Assembly (NCBI GenBank): GCA_027064525.1
Contig: JAMOPJ010000002.1
Span: forward strand, 1 to 64,000
Length of the DNA: 64,000 nt
Direction of reading: 5' to 3'
Origin: Archaeoglobaceae archaeon
Lineage (GTDB): Archaea; Halobacteriota; Archaeoglobi; Archaeoglobales; Archaeoglobaceae
Both the position numbers and the translations under genes were made by a program. Of the stretch, positions 25,126 through 34,372 are shown in pieces. The notes under the pieces were generated by a model that was not told the origin of the DNA, did not search any database, and saw only the letters and a program-made list of their open reading frames with translations. The number at the start of each line of letters is the position of its first letter. Position 1 is the stretch's first letter.

Positions 25126-27630
25126 TTAAGCATACATCTTGTGGAACGTTTCCATTATCTCCTCATACTTCTTCAAGTCCTCCTTCGTTAGGCTCGGCTT
25201 TATTCTCTCAACCGCCTGCTTGAGGTGTTTTTTGGTGATCCTTATCTTTTTCGCTATCTCTTTGGCCTCCTCCTTGGTCATACCCGGTTTGACTGCCTCT
25301 CTTATGGCAAGCATTCCCGCCTCTCTGCAAACGGCCTCGATGTCAGCTCCGGTGTATCCTTCCGTGAGCTCTGCAAGCCACTCGCATATAACATCCCTAA
25401 TCTTATCCTCCAAAGCTTTCCTGAGCTCGTCCGGCAACTTATCGATATCGCTCACACTCTTAACCTTCTCGAGCTCCTTCTCATCCACCTCGCCCTTAAG
25501 CCTTTCCACAGCCTTCTTTACATCTTCATCGTCGTAAGCCAATGGTTTTCCTCTCAGGTGTATCTTGAAGATCTCCCTTCTGCTGTTCTTGTCCGGTGGC
25601 GGAATGTAGATGTGTCTCTCTATTCTACCCGGTCTCAGCAAAGCTGGGTCGATCATGTCCGGTCTGTTCGTCGCTGCTATAACGAACACATCCTTCAGCT
25701 CTTCGATGCCATCCAATTCCGTCAACAGCTGGCTGACGACCCTCTCCGTCACATGGCTGTCAGCTCCCATACCTCTCCTCGGAGCTAAGGCATCGATCTC
25801 ATCGAAGAACAATATGCAAGGAGCGACCTGCTTGGCCTTTCTGAACATCTCCCTAACATGTTTTTCGCTCTCTCCAACCCACTTGCTGAGCAACTCTGGC
25901 CCCTTAACGCTTATGAAGTTTGCATTGGCTTCGTTTGCAACTGCTTTAGCAAGCAGAGTTTTTCCAGTGCCCGGTGGGCCGTAGAGCAGAACGCCTTTCG
26001 GCGGTTTTATACCCGTAGCTCTGTAGATGTCAGGATACTTGAGTGGCCACTCTATCGCCTCCCTCAACTCCTGCTTCGCATGCTCCAATCCACCGACATC
26101 GTTCCATGTGACTTTAGGAACTTCTACAAGCACTTCTCTCATAGCAGAAGGCTCTATTAGCTTCAAAGCCTCTAAGAAGTCTTCTCTTGTTACTTTCAAG
26201 TTCTCAAGAACTTCCTCTGGTATCTCCTCCGCTTCGACGTCAATTTCACCGCTCTCGATCCTCTTCCTCAACGCGTGCATCGCCGCTTCTTTAGCTAAAG
26301 CGGCCAAATCCGCACCGACGAATCCCACCGTTAGATCTGCCAATTCTTCAAGCATCAGATCGATAAGCCTGTTTCTGACCTCGTTGAAGATATCCTCATT
26401 CTCCTTTAGGATCTTGACTATCTCATCCTCACTCACAGCTTTTTCGATCCTCTCGATAATCTTATCGACGTTTTTTCCTTCTTCTTTCATCTGCCTCAAC
26501 ACCTTTAGAACATCGTTTCTGTTGTAATCAGGTTCGATGGGCATTCCTCTGGTGTGAATCTGGAGGATCTCCTTTCTACCCTCTCTGTCTGGAACTCCGA
26601 TCTCTATTTCTCTGTCGAATCTTCCCGGCCTTCTCAAAGCCGGATCTATAGCATCTGGCCTGTTCGTGGCTCCGATTACTATAACATCTCCCCTCGCCTC
26701 AAGACCGTCCATCAAAGCCAAGAGCTGAGCTACAACTCTTCTTTCGACTTCTCCTGTAACTTCCTCTCTCTTTGGAGCTATTGCATCGATCTCATCTATA
26801 AATATTATCGAAGGAGCATTCTCCTTAGCTTCTTCGAATATCTCTCTCAACCTCTGCTCGGATTCACCGTAATACTTGCTCATAATCTCTGGCCCGCTTA
26901 TGCTTATGAAGTGAGCGTCAACTTCATTCGCAACCGCTTTGGCTATGAGCGTCTTACCTGTGCCCGGTGGGCCGTAGAGCAGAACGCCTTTCGGCGGTTC
27001 TATGCCCAAGCGCTGGAACAGCTCTGGATGCTTGAGTGGGAGTTCTATCATCTCTCTGACGAGCCTCAGCTCTCTCTTCAGTCCACCGATATCTTCATAG
27101 GTAACGTTTGGAACGTTCCTCTTAACTTCCTCGACCGGTTTCTCCTTTAGATCGATTTCGGTATTTCTGTTAACTATGACGACGCCCGTAGGCTTTGTCG
27201 AAACTATTACGAACGTCAGAACGTGACCGAAAACTTCAACCCTTATCTTCTGACCTCTCTTAACAGGTCTTCCCTCCAACAGCCTTAAAAGGTAAGCTTC
27301 ACCACCCATCAGTCTAACTGGCTCTGTCGGAGCTATGACAAGCTTTTCTGCCGGCTTAGCGTCTACCTTTCTTATTCTGACCTTGTCGTCTATGCTGACT
27401 CCGGCATTGCTCCTAAGGCTGCCGTCTATTCTTATTATCCTCTTACCCCTGTCCTCTGGATAACCAGGCCATACTATTGCTGGAACTGAATTTTTGCCAA
27501 TGATCTCGATGATGTCTCCGCTCTGAAGACCGAGCTCTTCCATCACTTCTGGATCGATCCTCGCGATGCTTCTACCCACATCTCTGTAATAAGCTTCAGC
27601 GACCCTCAACACGGCCTCTTTTTTCGTCAT
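25126..27630 (-). CDS. Cdc48/p97 AAA+ ATPase with two unusual inserts
   Basis: This is a double-ring AAA+ unfoldase. An N-domain (1-170) precedes D1, with Walker A at 220-227 (GPPGTGKT) and Walker B IIFIDE near 275-280, and D2, with Walker A at 551-558 and Walker B ILFFDE near 606-611. It pulls proteins apart, often with the proteasome. At 834 residues it is about 100 longer than the usual 730-740. The extra parts are charged helical inserts at about 372-428 in D1 and about 702-752 in D2, at the same place in both rings. It is followed by hsp20. Confidence 0.93.
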   Translation of the reverse strand: MTKKEAVLRVAEAYYRDVGRSIARIDPEVMEELGLQSGDIIEIIGKNSVPAIVWPGYPEDRGKRIIRIDGSLRSNAGVSIDDKVRIRKVDAKPAEKLVIAPTEPVRLMGGEAYLLRLLEGRPVKRGQKIRVEVFGHVLTFVIVSTKPTGVVIVNRNTEIDLKEKPVEEVKRNVPNVTYEDIGGLKRELRLVREMIELPLKHPELFQRLGIEPPKGVLLYGPPGTGKTLIAKAVANEVDAHFISISGPEIMSKYYGESEQRLREIFEEAKENAPSIIFIDEIDAIAPKREEVTGEVERRVVAQLLALMDGLEARGDVIVIGATNRPDAIDPALRRPGRFDREIEIGVPDREGRKEILQIHTRGMPIEPDYNRNDVLKVLRQMKEEGKNVDKIIERIEKAVSEDEIVKILKENEDIFNEVRNRLIDLMLEELADLTVGFVGADLAALAKEAAMHALRKRIESGEIDVEAEEIPEEVLENLKVTREDFLEALKLIEPSAMREVLVEVPKVTWNDVGGLEHAKQELREAIEWPLKYPDIYRATGIKPPKGVLLYGPPGTGKTLLAKAVANEANANFISVKGPELLSKWVGESEKHVREMFRKAKQVAPCILFFDEIDALAPRRGMGADSHVTERVVSQLLTELDGIEELKDVFVIAATNRPDMIDPALLRPGRIERHIYIPPPDKNSRREIFKIHLRGKPLAYDDEDVKKAVERLKGEVDEKELEKVKSVSDIDKLPDELRKALEDKIRDVICEWLAELTEGYTGADIEAVCREAGMLAIREAVKPGMTKEEAKEIAKKIRITKKHLKQAVERIKPSLTKEDLKKYEEIMETFHKMYA

Positions 27631-27680
27631 AACACATCACCTCACAACAATTATCATAATAACGCTTATAATATATATAA

Positions 27681-28343
27681 CTACCTGATCCTCCAAATTA
27701 CCTCTCCATCAACCACAACCCTTTCAACCAAACCTCTTTTCTCCAAACTTTCAAGGGTCTTCTCAACTTCGACGTAGGGTAAACCGAGCTCGTCAGCTAA
27801 CTGTGGAACCCTATTAAGCCCCTTAGCGAGTCCAAGCAAAATCAGCCTTTCAAAGCAGTTATCTGACACCCTCTCGATCTCGTCTATTATAGCCTCGAAC
27901 AGCTCGTTTATCTTGGAATTGATCGCACTCTGGAGTCTTGAGAATGTCTTTTGGAGTTCTTCAATCTTGCTGAGCATCCTGTTAATGTCAGACAAACCTC
28001 TTACACTAAAATCGAAGCTCTTGACTATTTCGGAGAGCTTCTCGAAGGTTAAATCAAATTCAGCTCCGTTTTCTGTCGTCATATTCGCGTAGAATCTATG
28101 CGGGGTTATCGAGATCTCGAGTCTAACGCTCTTGTCGATGTAATAGTATCTTCTTCTTCCCTCCTCAAAGCTCTTAATCAATCCAGCCTTTTCGAGCTTC
28201 TCCAAGTGCTCGAGAACGGCCTTTGGAGCCATTTTTAGGGAGTAGGATATTTCGCTGACGTAGCACGGTTTCTTGGCTAAGAGTGACAAAATCCTTCTCC
28301 TGCTTTCGTTCCCAAGCACCTCTAAGACCAGATCGATGTTCAT
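27681..28343 (-). CDS. ArsR-type winged-helix regulator with second C-terminal HTH
   Basis: The N-terminal winged helix (NESRRRILSLLAKKPCYVSE to about residue 75) matches ArsR-type regulators. A coiled-coil-like middle follows. The C-terminal part (LADELGLPYVEVEKTLESLE and so on) is another winged helix. It resembles other archaeal heat-shock or stress regulators in build, but its signal is unknown. Upstream lies a perfect inverted repeat at 28372-28392 that overlaps its likely transcription start, so it probably represses itself. Its neighbours are cdc48 and hsp20, which may be targets. Confidence 0.8.
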   Translation of the reverse strand: MNIDLVLEVLGNESRRRILSLLAKKPCYVSEISYSLKMAPKAVLEHLEKLEKAGLIKSFEEGRRRYYYIDKSVRLEISITPHRFYANMTTENGAEFDLTFEKLSEIVKSFDFSVRGLSDINRMLSKIEELQKTFSRLQSAINSKINELFEAIIDEIERVSDNCFERLILLGLAKGLNRVPQLADELGLPYVEVEKTLESLEKRGLVERVVVDGEVIWRIR

Positions 28344-28371
28344 ACGATCACCTTAGATTATCATTGTAAAG

Positions 28372-28392
28372 TTACTAACATCTAGTTAGTAA
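28372..28392. promoter_or_regulatory. Palindromic operator TTACTAAC-5-GTTAGTAA
   Basis: The perfect 8-bp inverted repeat TTACTAAC / GTTAGTAA has a five-base spacer (ATCTA). It sits between a minus-strand TATA-like ATTTATATAATC (about 28395-28406) and the regulator start at 28343, so binding there would block initiation. A further half-site GTTAGTAG lies at 28466-28473. The symmetry is seen; that the adjacent ArsR-type protein binds it is inferred. Confidence 0.7.
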
Positions 28393-28493
28393 TTGATTAT
28401 ATAAATGTTTCGCTAATCAGAGTGTGATCGTATGGGGAATCTTGGATATCATGTAGTAAGAGTATGTTAGTAGTATTAAATATAAAAACATTA

Positions 28494-28931
28494 TTATTTA
28501 ATGTAAATATTCTTCCTTTCGTCCTTGATTTTCTCTACGAGCTTCTTGACGAAATCCACGACATCCAACGAATCTACATCGTTCAGAGGAACCCATTTAG
28601 CGTCGAGTGCATCGCTGTTCGGTTTTAGATATCCACCCACTACCTCAGCAAAGAAGTCGATTATGACGTAATGGAATCGGATTCTTCCGTTCTCTTCGAT
28701 TATCTCCTCGCTAACGCAGGCTACATCTCCAACCTCAACCTTCAGCCCGACCTCCTCTTCCACTTCTCTCTTCAGAGCTTCGATGAGGCTCTCACCAACC
28801 TTTACGATTCCTCCGGGAATCGACCACATGTATTTGTTAGGTTCGTTGCCCCTTTTGACGAGTAAAATCTTTCCGTCTCTGATTATCACAGCTCCAACGC
28901 CTACAACTGGCTGTGTAGGATATTCGCGCAT
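28494..28931 (-). CDS. Nudix hydrolase
   Basis: The Nudix box (G41-x5-E-x7-REVEEEVG) lies in GGIVKVGESLIEALKREVEE. The protein starts with PTQPVVGVGAVIIRDGKILL, like the ADP-ribose or nucleoside diphosphate hydrolases. Its 145 residues are usual. The substrate cannot be told from the motif. It stands alone between the regulator and secG, transcribed from the opposite strand. Confidence 0.9.
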   Translation of the reverse strand: MREYPTQPVVGVGAVIIRDGKILLVKRGNEPNKYMWSIPGGIVKVGESLIEALKREVEEEVGLKVEVGDVACVSEEIIEENGRIRFHYVIIDFFAEVVGGYLKPNSDALDAKWVPLNDVDSLDVVDFVKKLVEKIKDERKNIYIK

Positions 28932-29006
28932 CCGAATCGATGTCGATTTTGAAATATAAAACGATTTTTCAGCAAACGTTAAATATTCCTAAGCCTACCT
29001 ACGGCT

Positions 29007-29183
29007 ATGGCAAAGAAGAGAGACGTTAAAACACCGCCTTTGATGTCCTCAGCTGGTATAATGAGATACTTTGAAGAGGAAAAAGCCCAGATAAAGATCA
29101 GCCCAAAGAGCGTCGTTGCGTTTGGACTCGCAACAGGATTCATTGTGATTCTGCTGAACGCGTTCTACGGATTATGGCCTTAG
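29007..29183 (+). CDS. secG: Protein translocase Sec61-beta (archaeal SecG)
   Basis: A 58-residue reading frame, MAKKRDVKTPPLMSSAGIMR and on, matches archaeal Sec61-beta: the PLMSSAGIMRYFEEE cytosolic motif, KISPKSVVAFG, then one membrane helix (about 38-55) ending in YGLWP. It is the small tail-anchored subunit of the SecYE translocon. It stops two bases before the engB start, so they are co-transcribed. It is short enough to be missed by ORF length filters. Confidence 0.93.
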   Translation: MAKKRDVKTPPLMSSAGIMRYFEEEKAQIKISPKSVVAFGLATGFIVILLNAFYGLWP

Positions 29184-29184
29184 C

Positions 29185-29787
29185 ATGCCGGAAATAGTCT
29201 TCGTTGGAAGATCGAACGTTGGCAAATCTACTCTCTTTTCTCAGCTTTTTGGTGTGAAGGTTAGAAAGGGGAAGAGACCCGGGACGACAATAAAACCGAA
29301 CCAGATAAAGTTTAAGGATCTTATCATCACAGATCTTCCGGGCTTTGGTTACATAGCTGGAGTTAGCAGAGAGTTCAACGAGAAGGTTAAGGACTTCATA
29401 GTTCACTACATCGAAGAAAAAGCAAACGAGATAATGGTTGCAGTTCAGGTTATAGATGCAAAGTCGTTCTTGGATGTAGTTGAGAGGTGGGAGAAGAGGG
29501 GGACGATCCCCATAGACATCGAGATGTTCGAGTTTTTAAACGAGTTCGGATTCGATGTTCTCGTAGCTGCGAATAAGATGGACAAGGTAGAAAATCCAGA
29601 TGAAACTTTGAACGGAATCGTTGAAAAGTTGGGAATGCAACCGCCTTGGTATCTCTGGAAGCATGTGATATATCCGATCTCAGCCAAGAAGGGGGAAGTT
29701 GAGAATCTGCGAGAAGGCTTGAAAAAGATCTTTATAAAATATAAGAGACACGATCTAATTCCAGTTTTGAAGAAGAGGAGAGCATGA
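29185..29787 (+). CDS. engB: GTP-binding protein EngB
   Basis: The G motifs are GRSNVGKST (residues 8-16, G1), the DLPGFGY G3 motif at about 50, and NKMD (G4) near 131. EngB/YihA GTPases act in large-subunit ribosome assembly and division-linked processes. It has 200 residues. ATG 29185 lies one base after the secG stop, and its stop overlaps the nuclease start by ATGA. Confidence 0.92.
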   Translation: MPEIVFVGRSNVGKSTLFSQLFGVKVRKGKRPGTTIKPNQIKFKDLIITDLPGFGYIAGVSREFNEKVKDFIVHYIEEKANEIMVAVQVIDAKSFLDVVERWEKRGTIPIDIEMFEFLNEFGFDVLVAANKMDKVENPDETLNGIVEKLGMQPPWYLWKHVIYPISAKKGEVENLREGLKKIFIKYKRHDLIPVLKKRRA

Positions 29788-30416
29788 GGAGGATTTTGCT
29801 TTTAGCACTTGCGATCGCCCTAATTCTATGCATCCAGCTTCAGCATCACGGGATTGAAGCCAAAGTCGTCAGGGTTATCGACGGAGATACAATAGTGGTG
29901 AGCATAGACGGAAAGCTTGAGAAGGTCAGGCTCGTAGGAATAGACTGTCCCGAAATCGAAGCTCACAGAAACAAGCCTTTCGAATATGATGCGATTACTA
30001 ACCTGACATATTTAGCAGAATGGGGGTTAAAGGCTAAGGAATTCACCGAGCGCTACTTGGATCACAAAACTATCGAACTTGAATTCGACGAAATTGCTGG
30101 ATATAGGGACAGATACGGAAGGCTTTTGGCTTACGTCTACGTGAATGGAACGGATTTCAACGCTCTGCTTATTGAAAAGGGATTGGCAAGAGTTTACGTT
30201 GAAGCTAAGTTCAAGAAGAAGTCTGAATACTTAAAACTTGAAGAGATTGCAAAGTCGAAGGGTTTTGGACTGTGGAAACTCGAAAAGAATGTAAAAACAA
30301 ATTCAAGCGTTCAATTAATGCCCATTCTTACGAACAAAAATGTTAAGATATGTTGCATAGATCTATCATGGGATGCTTGCAGACAAGCTTGCGGAACTCA
30401 AGTTCGAGTTGGCTGA
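29784..30416 (+). CDS. Secreted or anchored thermonuclease (SNase-like)
   Basis: A signal peptide or anchor (LLLALAIALILCIQLQ, ending in a Cys at residue 16) leads to an SNase domain: VVRVIDGDTIVV, RLVGIDCPE, RDRYGRLLAYVYV and GLARVYVEA. The metal and Arg residues of the nuclease site are in place. It should cleave DNA or RNA outside the cell or at its surface. Whether the Cys is a lipid site is not certain. Its 3' end has extra cysteines (ICCIDLSWDACRQACG) and overlaps the MoxR gene by 44 bases. Confidence 0.85.
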   Translation: MRRILLLALAIALILCIQLQHHGIEAKVVRVIDGDTIVVSIDGKLEKVRLVGIDCPEIEAHRNKPFEYDAITNLTYLAEWGLKAKEFTERYLDHKTIELEFDEIAGYRDRYGRLLAYVYVNGTDFNALLIEKGLARVYVEAKFKKKSEYLKLEEIAKSKGFGLWKLEKNVKTNSSVQLMPILTNKNVKICCIDLSWDACRQACGTQVRVG

Positions 30417-31512
30417 GACCTTCGTGCAAAGAGAAGCTGAGATTACGGCTGTGTTATCGGGTTTACTTTCTGGTGAGCCCGTAATATTGGTCGGAGAGGT
30501 TGGAACAGCTAAAACCGCTCTAATAGAAAGATTAGCCAAGATGATCGATGCTAGATACTTCTACTATCTCCTAACCCGTTTCACAGAGCCAGATGAGCTT
30601 TTGGGCACTTTAGACATAAACGCGCTTAGGGAGGGTAAATACGTCCGAAGAACCGAAGGCAAGCTTCCACAGGCTGAGATAGTTTTCTTAGATGAGATAT
30701 TCAAAGCCTCTTCAGCTATCAGGAACATACTGCTCGACATAATCCTCAACAAGCGTATCTTCAGCGACGGAGTATACATCCAGCTCCCGATGCTCGCGTT
30801 ATATACAGCAAGCAACGAGATAAGCACGGACATAGAAGACATGGCTTTCTACGACAGGCTTACCATCAGATGCTTCGTAAAGAGCGTTTCAGAAGACTCA
30901 TGGGAAGAGTTGATCGAAAAGGGAGTTTTGTTAGATGGTGGGCTAGAAACACCGATCTTGCTAAGCGTTGAGGACGTAAAAGAGCTTCAGAGGATCGTGA
31001 ACGAGAGATTCAAAAATATAACTCAGAACACAACTCTAATCAGAAAATACATAGAAGCTTTAGCTGTTTTGAGGCAGAGGGGTGTTAGGATTTCCGATAG
31101 GAGAAAGATTAAGGTTTTGAAGACCGCTTCAGCAATCTCGGTGGTTTACGGTGAAGAAAACGTAAGCTTAGATTCTTTGGCTGAAGCTCTGAAGTTCTCA
31201 GCGGTGCACGATGAGGATGAGCTAAAAAAGGTAGATCAAGTGATATTGGAGCTTGGATTGAGCAGTTTCTATCAGCACGTTCAGAAGATTCAGGTTATGA
31301 CTGCGGAGCTTCAAAATGCATTGAATGCGAGTGTTACAGGGGGGATGGAGGAGCTCAAGATGCTTTCCGCCGTTTACAAGCGAGCTTCGACCGTGATGGC
31401 CGAAATTCCACAAAATCCTCGTCTCATTCCATACACGAGACAGCTAAGGCAGGCGATAAGTAGGGCTAAAGACGTTTTGGAGAAGAAGAAGGCCGAGCTA
31501 TTTGGAGAATGA
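30373..31512 (+). CDS. MoxR/RavA-type AAA+ ATPase
   Basis: The MoxR family is seen in Walker A GEVGTAKT (about 41-48), the RFTEPDELLGTLDI segment, and Walker B VFLDEI near 106. Members work with a VWA-domain partner to load metals or fold complexes. It has 379 residues with a C-terminal helical part. ATG 30373 overlaps the nuclease end, and its stop overlaps the next VWA gene by ATGA. The pair looks like RavA-ViaA. Confidence 0.88.
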   Translation: MLADKLAELKFELAETFVQREAEITAVLSGLLSGEPVILVGEVGTAKTALIERLAKMIDARYFYYLLTRFTEPDELLGTLDINALREGKYVRRTEGKLPQAEIVFLDEIFKASSAIRNILLDIILNKRIFSDGVYIQLPMLALYTASNEISTDIEDMAFYDRLTIRCFVKSVSEDSWEELIEKGVLLDGGLETPILLSVEDVKELQRIVNERFKNITQNTTLIRKYIEALAVLRQRGVRISDRRKIKVLKTASAISVVYGEENVSLDSLAEALKFSAVHDEDELKKVDQVILELGLSSFYQHVQKIQVMTAELQNALNASVTGGMEELKMLSAVYKRASTVMAEIPQNPRLIPYTRQLRQAISRAKDVLEKKKAELFGE

Positions 31513-32831
31513 TGCTCCAGAACAACCTCATCAACATAACGAATAAGGACTTTATCTATTCTCTTGTGTCTCAAAGGATAGGGGGTCATCTGCCCAAGGA
31601 TATCCGGTCGATCTACGACACCTGCGAACATATACAGATAATAGCCACGGACTGCTACTTCCTTCACTACTCCCTCTACCCGTTTCTGAGGAATAGGAAC
31701 GATGATGATGTTCTTGAAGAGGTTAGGAAGTTTCTGCAGGATTATATGAGCGATGAGAGATATCAAAGGATAAAGATGCTAACCACTTTGGATGACGAGA
31801 TGAGTTTAGTTTACAGCATAGCTTTGGCCAAATCGATCATAGGTAAGATAATGGGGAAGTTGATCGGTGAACTTGAGATCGCTCAGCTTATGAATCCTGA
31901 CAACAAGGTTAAATCCAAGATCGTCAACGCAGTCTATGCGCTGGTTGATGCGGGAGAGTTGGGCTTAATATTGGATTACGCCACTGAAGAAGCGGAAGAG
32001 GTTACGAAGAACGCGAACGAGATCAGAGAGCTCATCGGTGGAAAAAAGGCTGGAAAGGAGGCTGGAACCTTCAAGAAGGTGCTCGATTTGGCAGAGCACA
32101 TGCTTTACGTTAAATTCATGAAGGAGATAGTTACGATGTCAAAGAGGCTTTCCGAATACGTTCCAAAAGCTTCTAAGATACTGAAGAAGAAGGGAAGATT
32201 TGGTGATGAGCTCTCAGGATACACCATGACGAAGAGAATTGAGAGAGCTCTTCCAAGAGAGATCGCTCTTCCAGATGAACTTTTCTTCAAGAAGCTTACG
32301 AGCGAAGGATTTCTGATGAGAGAGAAGCTGAGCGTTGCTGAAGGGGCATACTATTTACTTATAGATAAATCGGGAAGTATGTATGGGGAGAAGACGATCT
32401 GGGCTCGTTCGGTTGCCATGGCTCTATATCGAATGTCGATGACGAAGAAGAGAAGGTATTTCCTACGATTCTTCGATACAAGAGTATATCCTCCAGATAC
32501 ACCGCTGAACGATCCTGAAGATATCGTCGATGCGATTCTGAAGGTTAAGTCGAACGGAGGAACCGATATAACGAATGCAATCTCCACCGCACTGAGGGAT
32601 CTTATGGAAAGGGGGCTCTCGGAGTTCACGAACACGATCGTGATTATCACGGATGGTGAGGATGTCGTTCAAGATTTGTCTAAGGAATTAAGAAGGGCTA
32701 ACGCTTCGCTAATATCCGTTATGATCCAAGGGGACAATGAAACTCTAAAGGCTTTAAGCGATCAGTATATGAAAGCGGAGCTAAGCGAAATTGGTGGTGC
32801 TAAACTTTTGAAGATCGTTGAAGTTAGCTGA
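31509..32831 (+). CDS. VWA-domain protein, ViaA-like partner of MoxR
   Basis: The C-terminal VWA domain has the MIDAS start LIDKSGSMYG at about residue 285 and TDITNAISTAL and ITDGEDV later. About 280 helical residues precede it, as in ViaA. It starts by ATGA overlap with the MoxR ATPase, so they form a coupled pair. The chain from secG to here is a five-gene operon by spacing. The client of this pair is unknown. Confidence 0.88.
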   Translation: MMLQNNLINITNKDFIYSLVSQRIGGHLPKDIRSIYDTCEHIQIIATDCYFLHYSLYPFLRNRNDDDVLEEVRKFLQDYMSDERYQRIKMLTTLDDEMSLVYSIALAKSIIGKIMGKLIGELEIAQLMNPDNKVKSKIVNAVYALVDAGELGLILDYATEEAEEVTKNANEIRELIGGKKAGKEAGTFKKVLDLAEHMLYVKFMKEIVTMSKRLSEYVPKASKILKKKGRFGDELSGYTMTKRIERALPREIALPDELFFKKLTSEGFLMREKLSVAEGAYYLLIDKSGSMYGEKTIWARSVAMALYRMSMTKKRRYFLRFFDTRVYPPDTPLNDPEDIVDAILKVKSNGGTDITNAISTALRDLMERGLSEFTNTIVIITDGEDVVQDLSKELRRANASLISVMIQGDNETLKALSDQYMKAELSEIGGAKLLKIVEVS

Positions 32832-32876
32832 TGAATTGATCTTGTTGCTCAAAGTATAGAGACTTTTTTTGATATT

Positions 32877-33638
32877 TTACCTCTGCGATATTTCATCAGC
32901 TTTTTCAGTCAGATAATCTCTAATTGCTTCTATCGCTCTTCTTAAAATTGTCTTGTTGTCATAGTTATTTACGATCTCAACAAGTTCGTTCTTATCAGCA
33001 TCTCTCAATTCTTCGGCAATTTTAATCATGTTCGGAACCGCTCTAATGACATTATCAACGATCGTTACATCGGCCATCCTTGCCGTCCTCGATAGAGGAT
33101 TCAAATCGATTGCTATGACCTTTTTTCCATGCCTCTTGAGAATTTCACATCTATCTCCATCTTCCAAAGGCACAAGGACTACATCTGCAATCAGAATACC
33201 CCTGCTATCTACGATCCTCCTGCCATGCTCCAGTCCCTTAAGTTCTGCATCACAACCAGCTAAAACTTTGGCTCCGAAGCTCTCTAAATATTCAGCAATC
33301 CTGCGAACTCTCTCTTTGCTGAAATGAAATACGTTTACCTCAAGCGGGGCGTTCAAAATCTCCGACAGCTTAACCAACTCCTCCGGCACGAGCACGGCTG
33401 TATTTCCATTTACAGATATAACTGGATGATCGGCAAGAAGCATCATAGCCACAGCCACTCTTTCAGCCTTCCATGCAAAGTCGTGCGTCTTCTCACCGAG
33501 CACGTAGTCGAACATCTCTCCCCTTCCATGTGCGATTAACCCCTGCAATACAGTTACACCTATCTTAACGCCCTCCACAAGTTTCTCTCTAGTCATTAGC
33601 GATTCATAGCGAGGATGCGATTTTGGAATCATAATCAT
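32877..33638 (-). CDS. 4-phosphopantoate--beta-alanine ligase (archaeal CoA synthesis)
   Basis: The protein matches the archaeal phosphopantothenate synthetase family (formerly DUF137): HPRYESLMTREKLVEGV, GLIAHGRGEMFDYVLGEKT, ISVNGNTAVLVPEELV, and DLNPLSRTARMADVTIVDN. It joins 4-phosphopantoate with beta-alanine using ATP on the way to CoA. The start may be MIPKSH at 33632. It has 253 residues, as usual. It stands alone, with the AT-rich region behind its start. Confidence 0.93.
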   Translation of the reverse strand: MIMIPKSHPRYESLMTREKLVEGVKIGVTVLQGLIAHGRGEMFDYVLGEKTHDFAWKAERVAVAMMLLADHPVISVNGNTAVLVPEELVKLSEILNAPLEVNVFHFSKERVRRIAEYLESFGAKVLAGCDAELKGLEHGRRIVDSRGILIADVVLVPLEDGDRCEILKRHGKKVIAIDLNPLSRTARMADVTIVDNVIRAVPNMIKIAEELRDADKNELVEIVNNYDNKTILRRAIEAIRDYLTEKADEISQR

Positions 33639-34372
33639 GCCCTAAACAAGACGACTAAAAGCATTTTTCTTGACAATGTTTTTATCAATAGGACATTATT
33701 TATATCATCTAACTCTCCCACTTTTTAGGTTTAGCATTAATTCAATGAGACTATAATTATAAATTATATTTTATTTAAACTATTTTTAAAAAATTTTAAT
33801 TAAACTTTAATATTAAATTTTTAAATAATTTATGTTATAAAATAAATATAGTGTCAAAATTAAAATCCTTCAAAAATTTATTATAAAGAATAATTAATCT
33901 AGAAAACAAAAATGAAGATTAAAATAATTTATAAATTTATTGAAATTTCAGAATTCCAAATTATTTGGAATAAATTTAGAGTCAAGATTTAGCATACTCA
34001 TGACTCCAAGCAATTTTTGCAATGAAGGAAGGCTATAATCACAACAATCTTCATATTCCTATAATTTTTGGAATAGCTGAGTGAGCGAAATTAGCGATTT
34101 TCGGCTAACCGAAAAATTTTGATTCCATAAATTTTGGAATGAATTTTTACGAGAATTATAATAAATTTGCAAGATTTAATTTTAAAAATTTATCTGCTCT
34201 GAAGAATATTTTGAAAATATTTTAATTATGTTAAATAAATCTTTAAAAATTAATTATATTACTAAATTTATTTTAAAAATTAATTTAGATAAATTTTAAA
34301 TTTAATATTAAATTTAATTTATTAAATCTTACAAATGTAAAATAATATCTACAGAGGGTCAAACCAAAATTT
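33639..34372. other. AT-rich intergenic region with repeated ATTCC/GGAAT palindromes
   Basis: No gene is visible in these 734 bases. The region is strongly AT-rich and holds three inverted repeats ending in ATTCC and GGAAT: 33953-33971 (perfect 9-bp arms ATTCCAAAT/ATTTGGAAT), 34055-34074 (5-bp arms) and 34122-34140 (6-bp arms). It also has TTTTCGG-CTAA-CCGAAAA near 34098-34115 and a GAGTCA/TGACTC pair at about 33979-34007. The set could be a replication origin, a partition site or an operator array. I saw no cdc6/orc gene in the window, so an origin is only a candidate. Confidence 0.6.

Noticed and set aside
32351-32650. Long antisense frames within the MoxR, VWA, Cdc48 and por genes
   Set aside because: They are shadows of well-supported genes and show no protein-like pattern.
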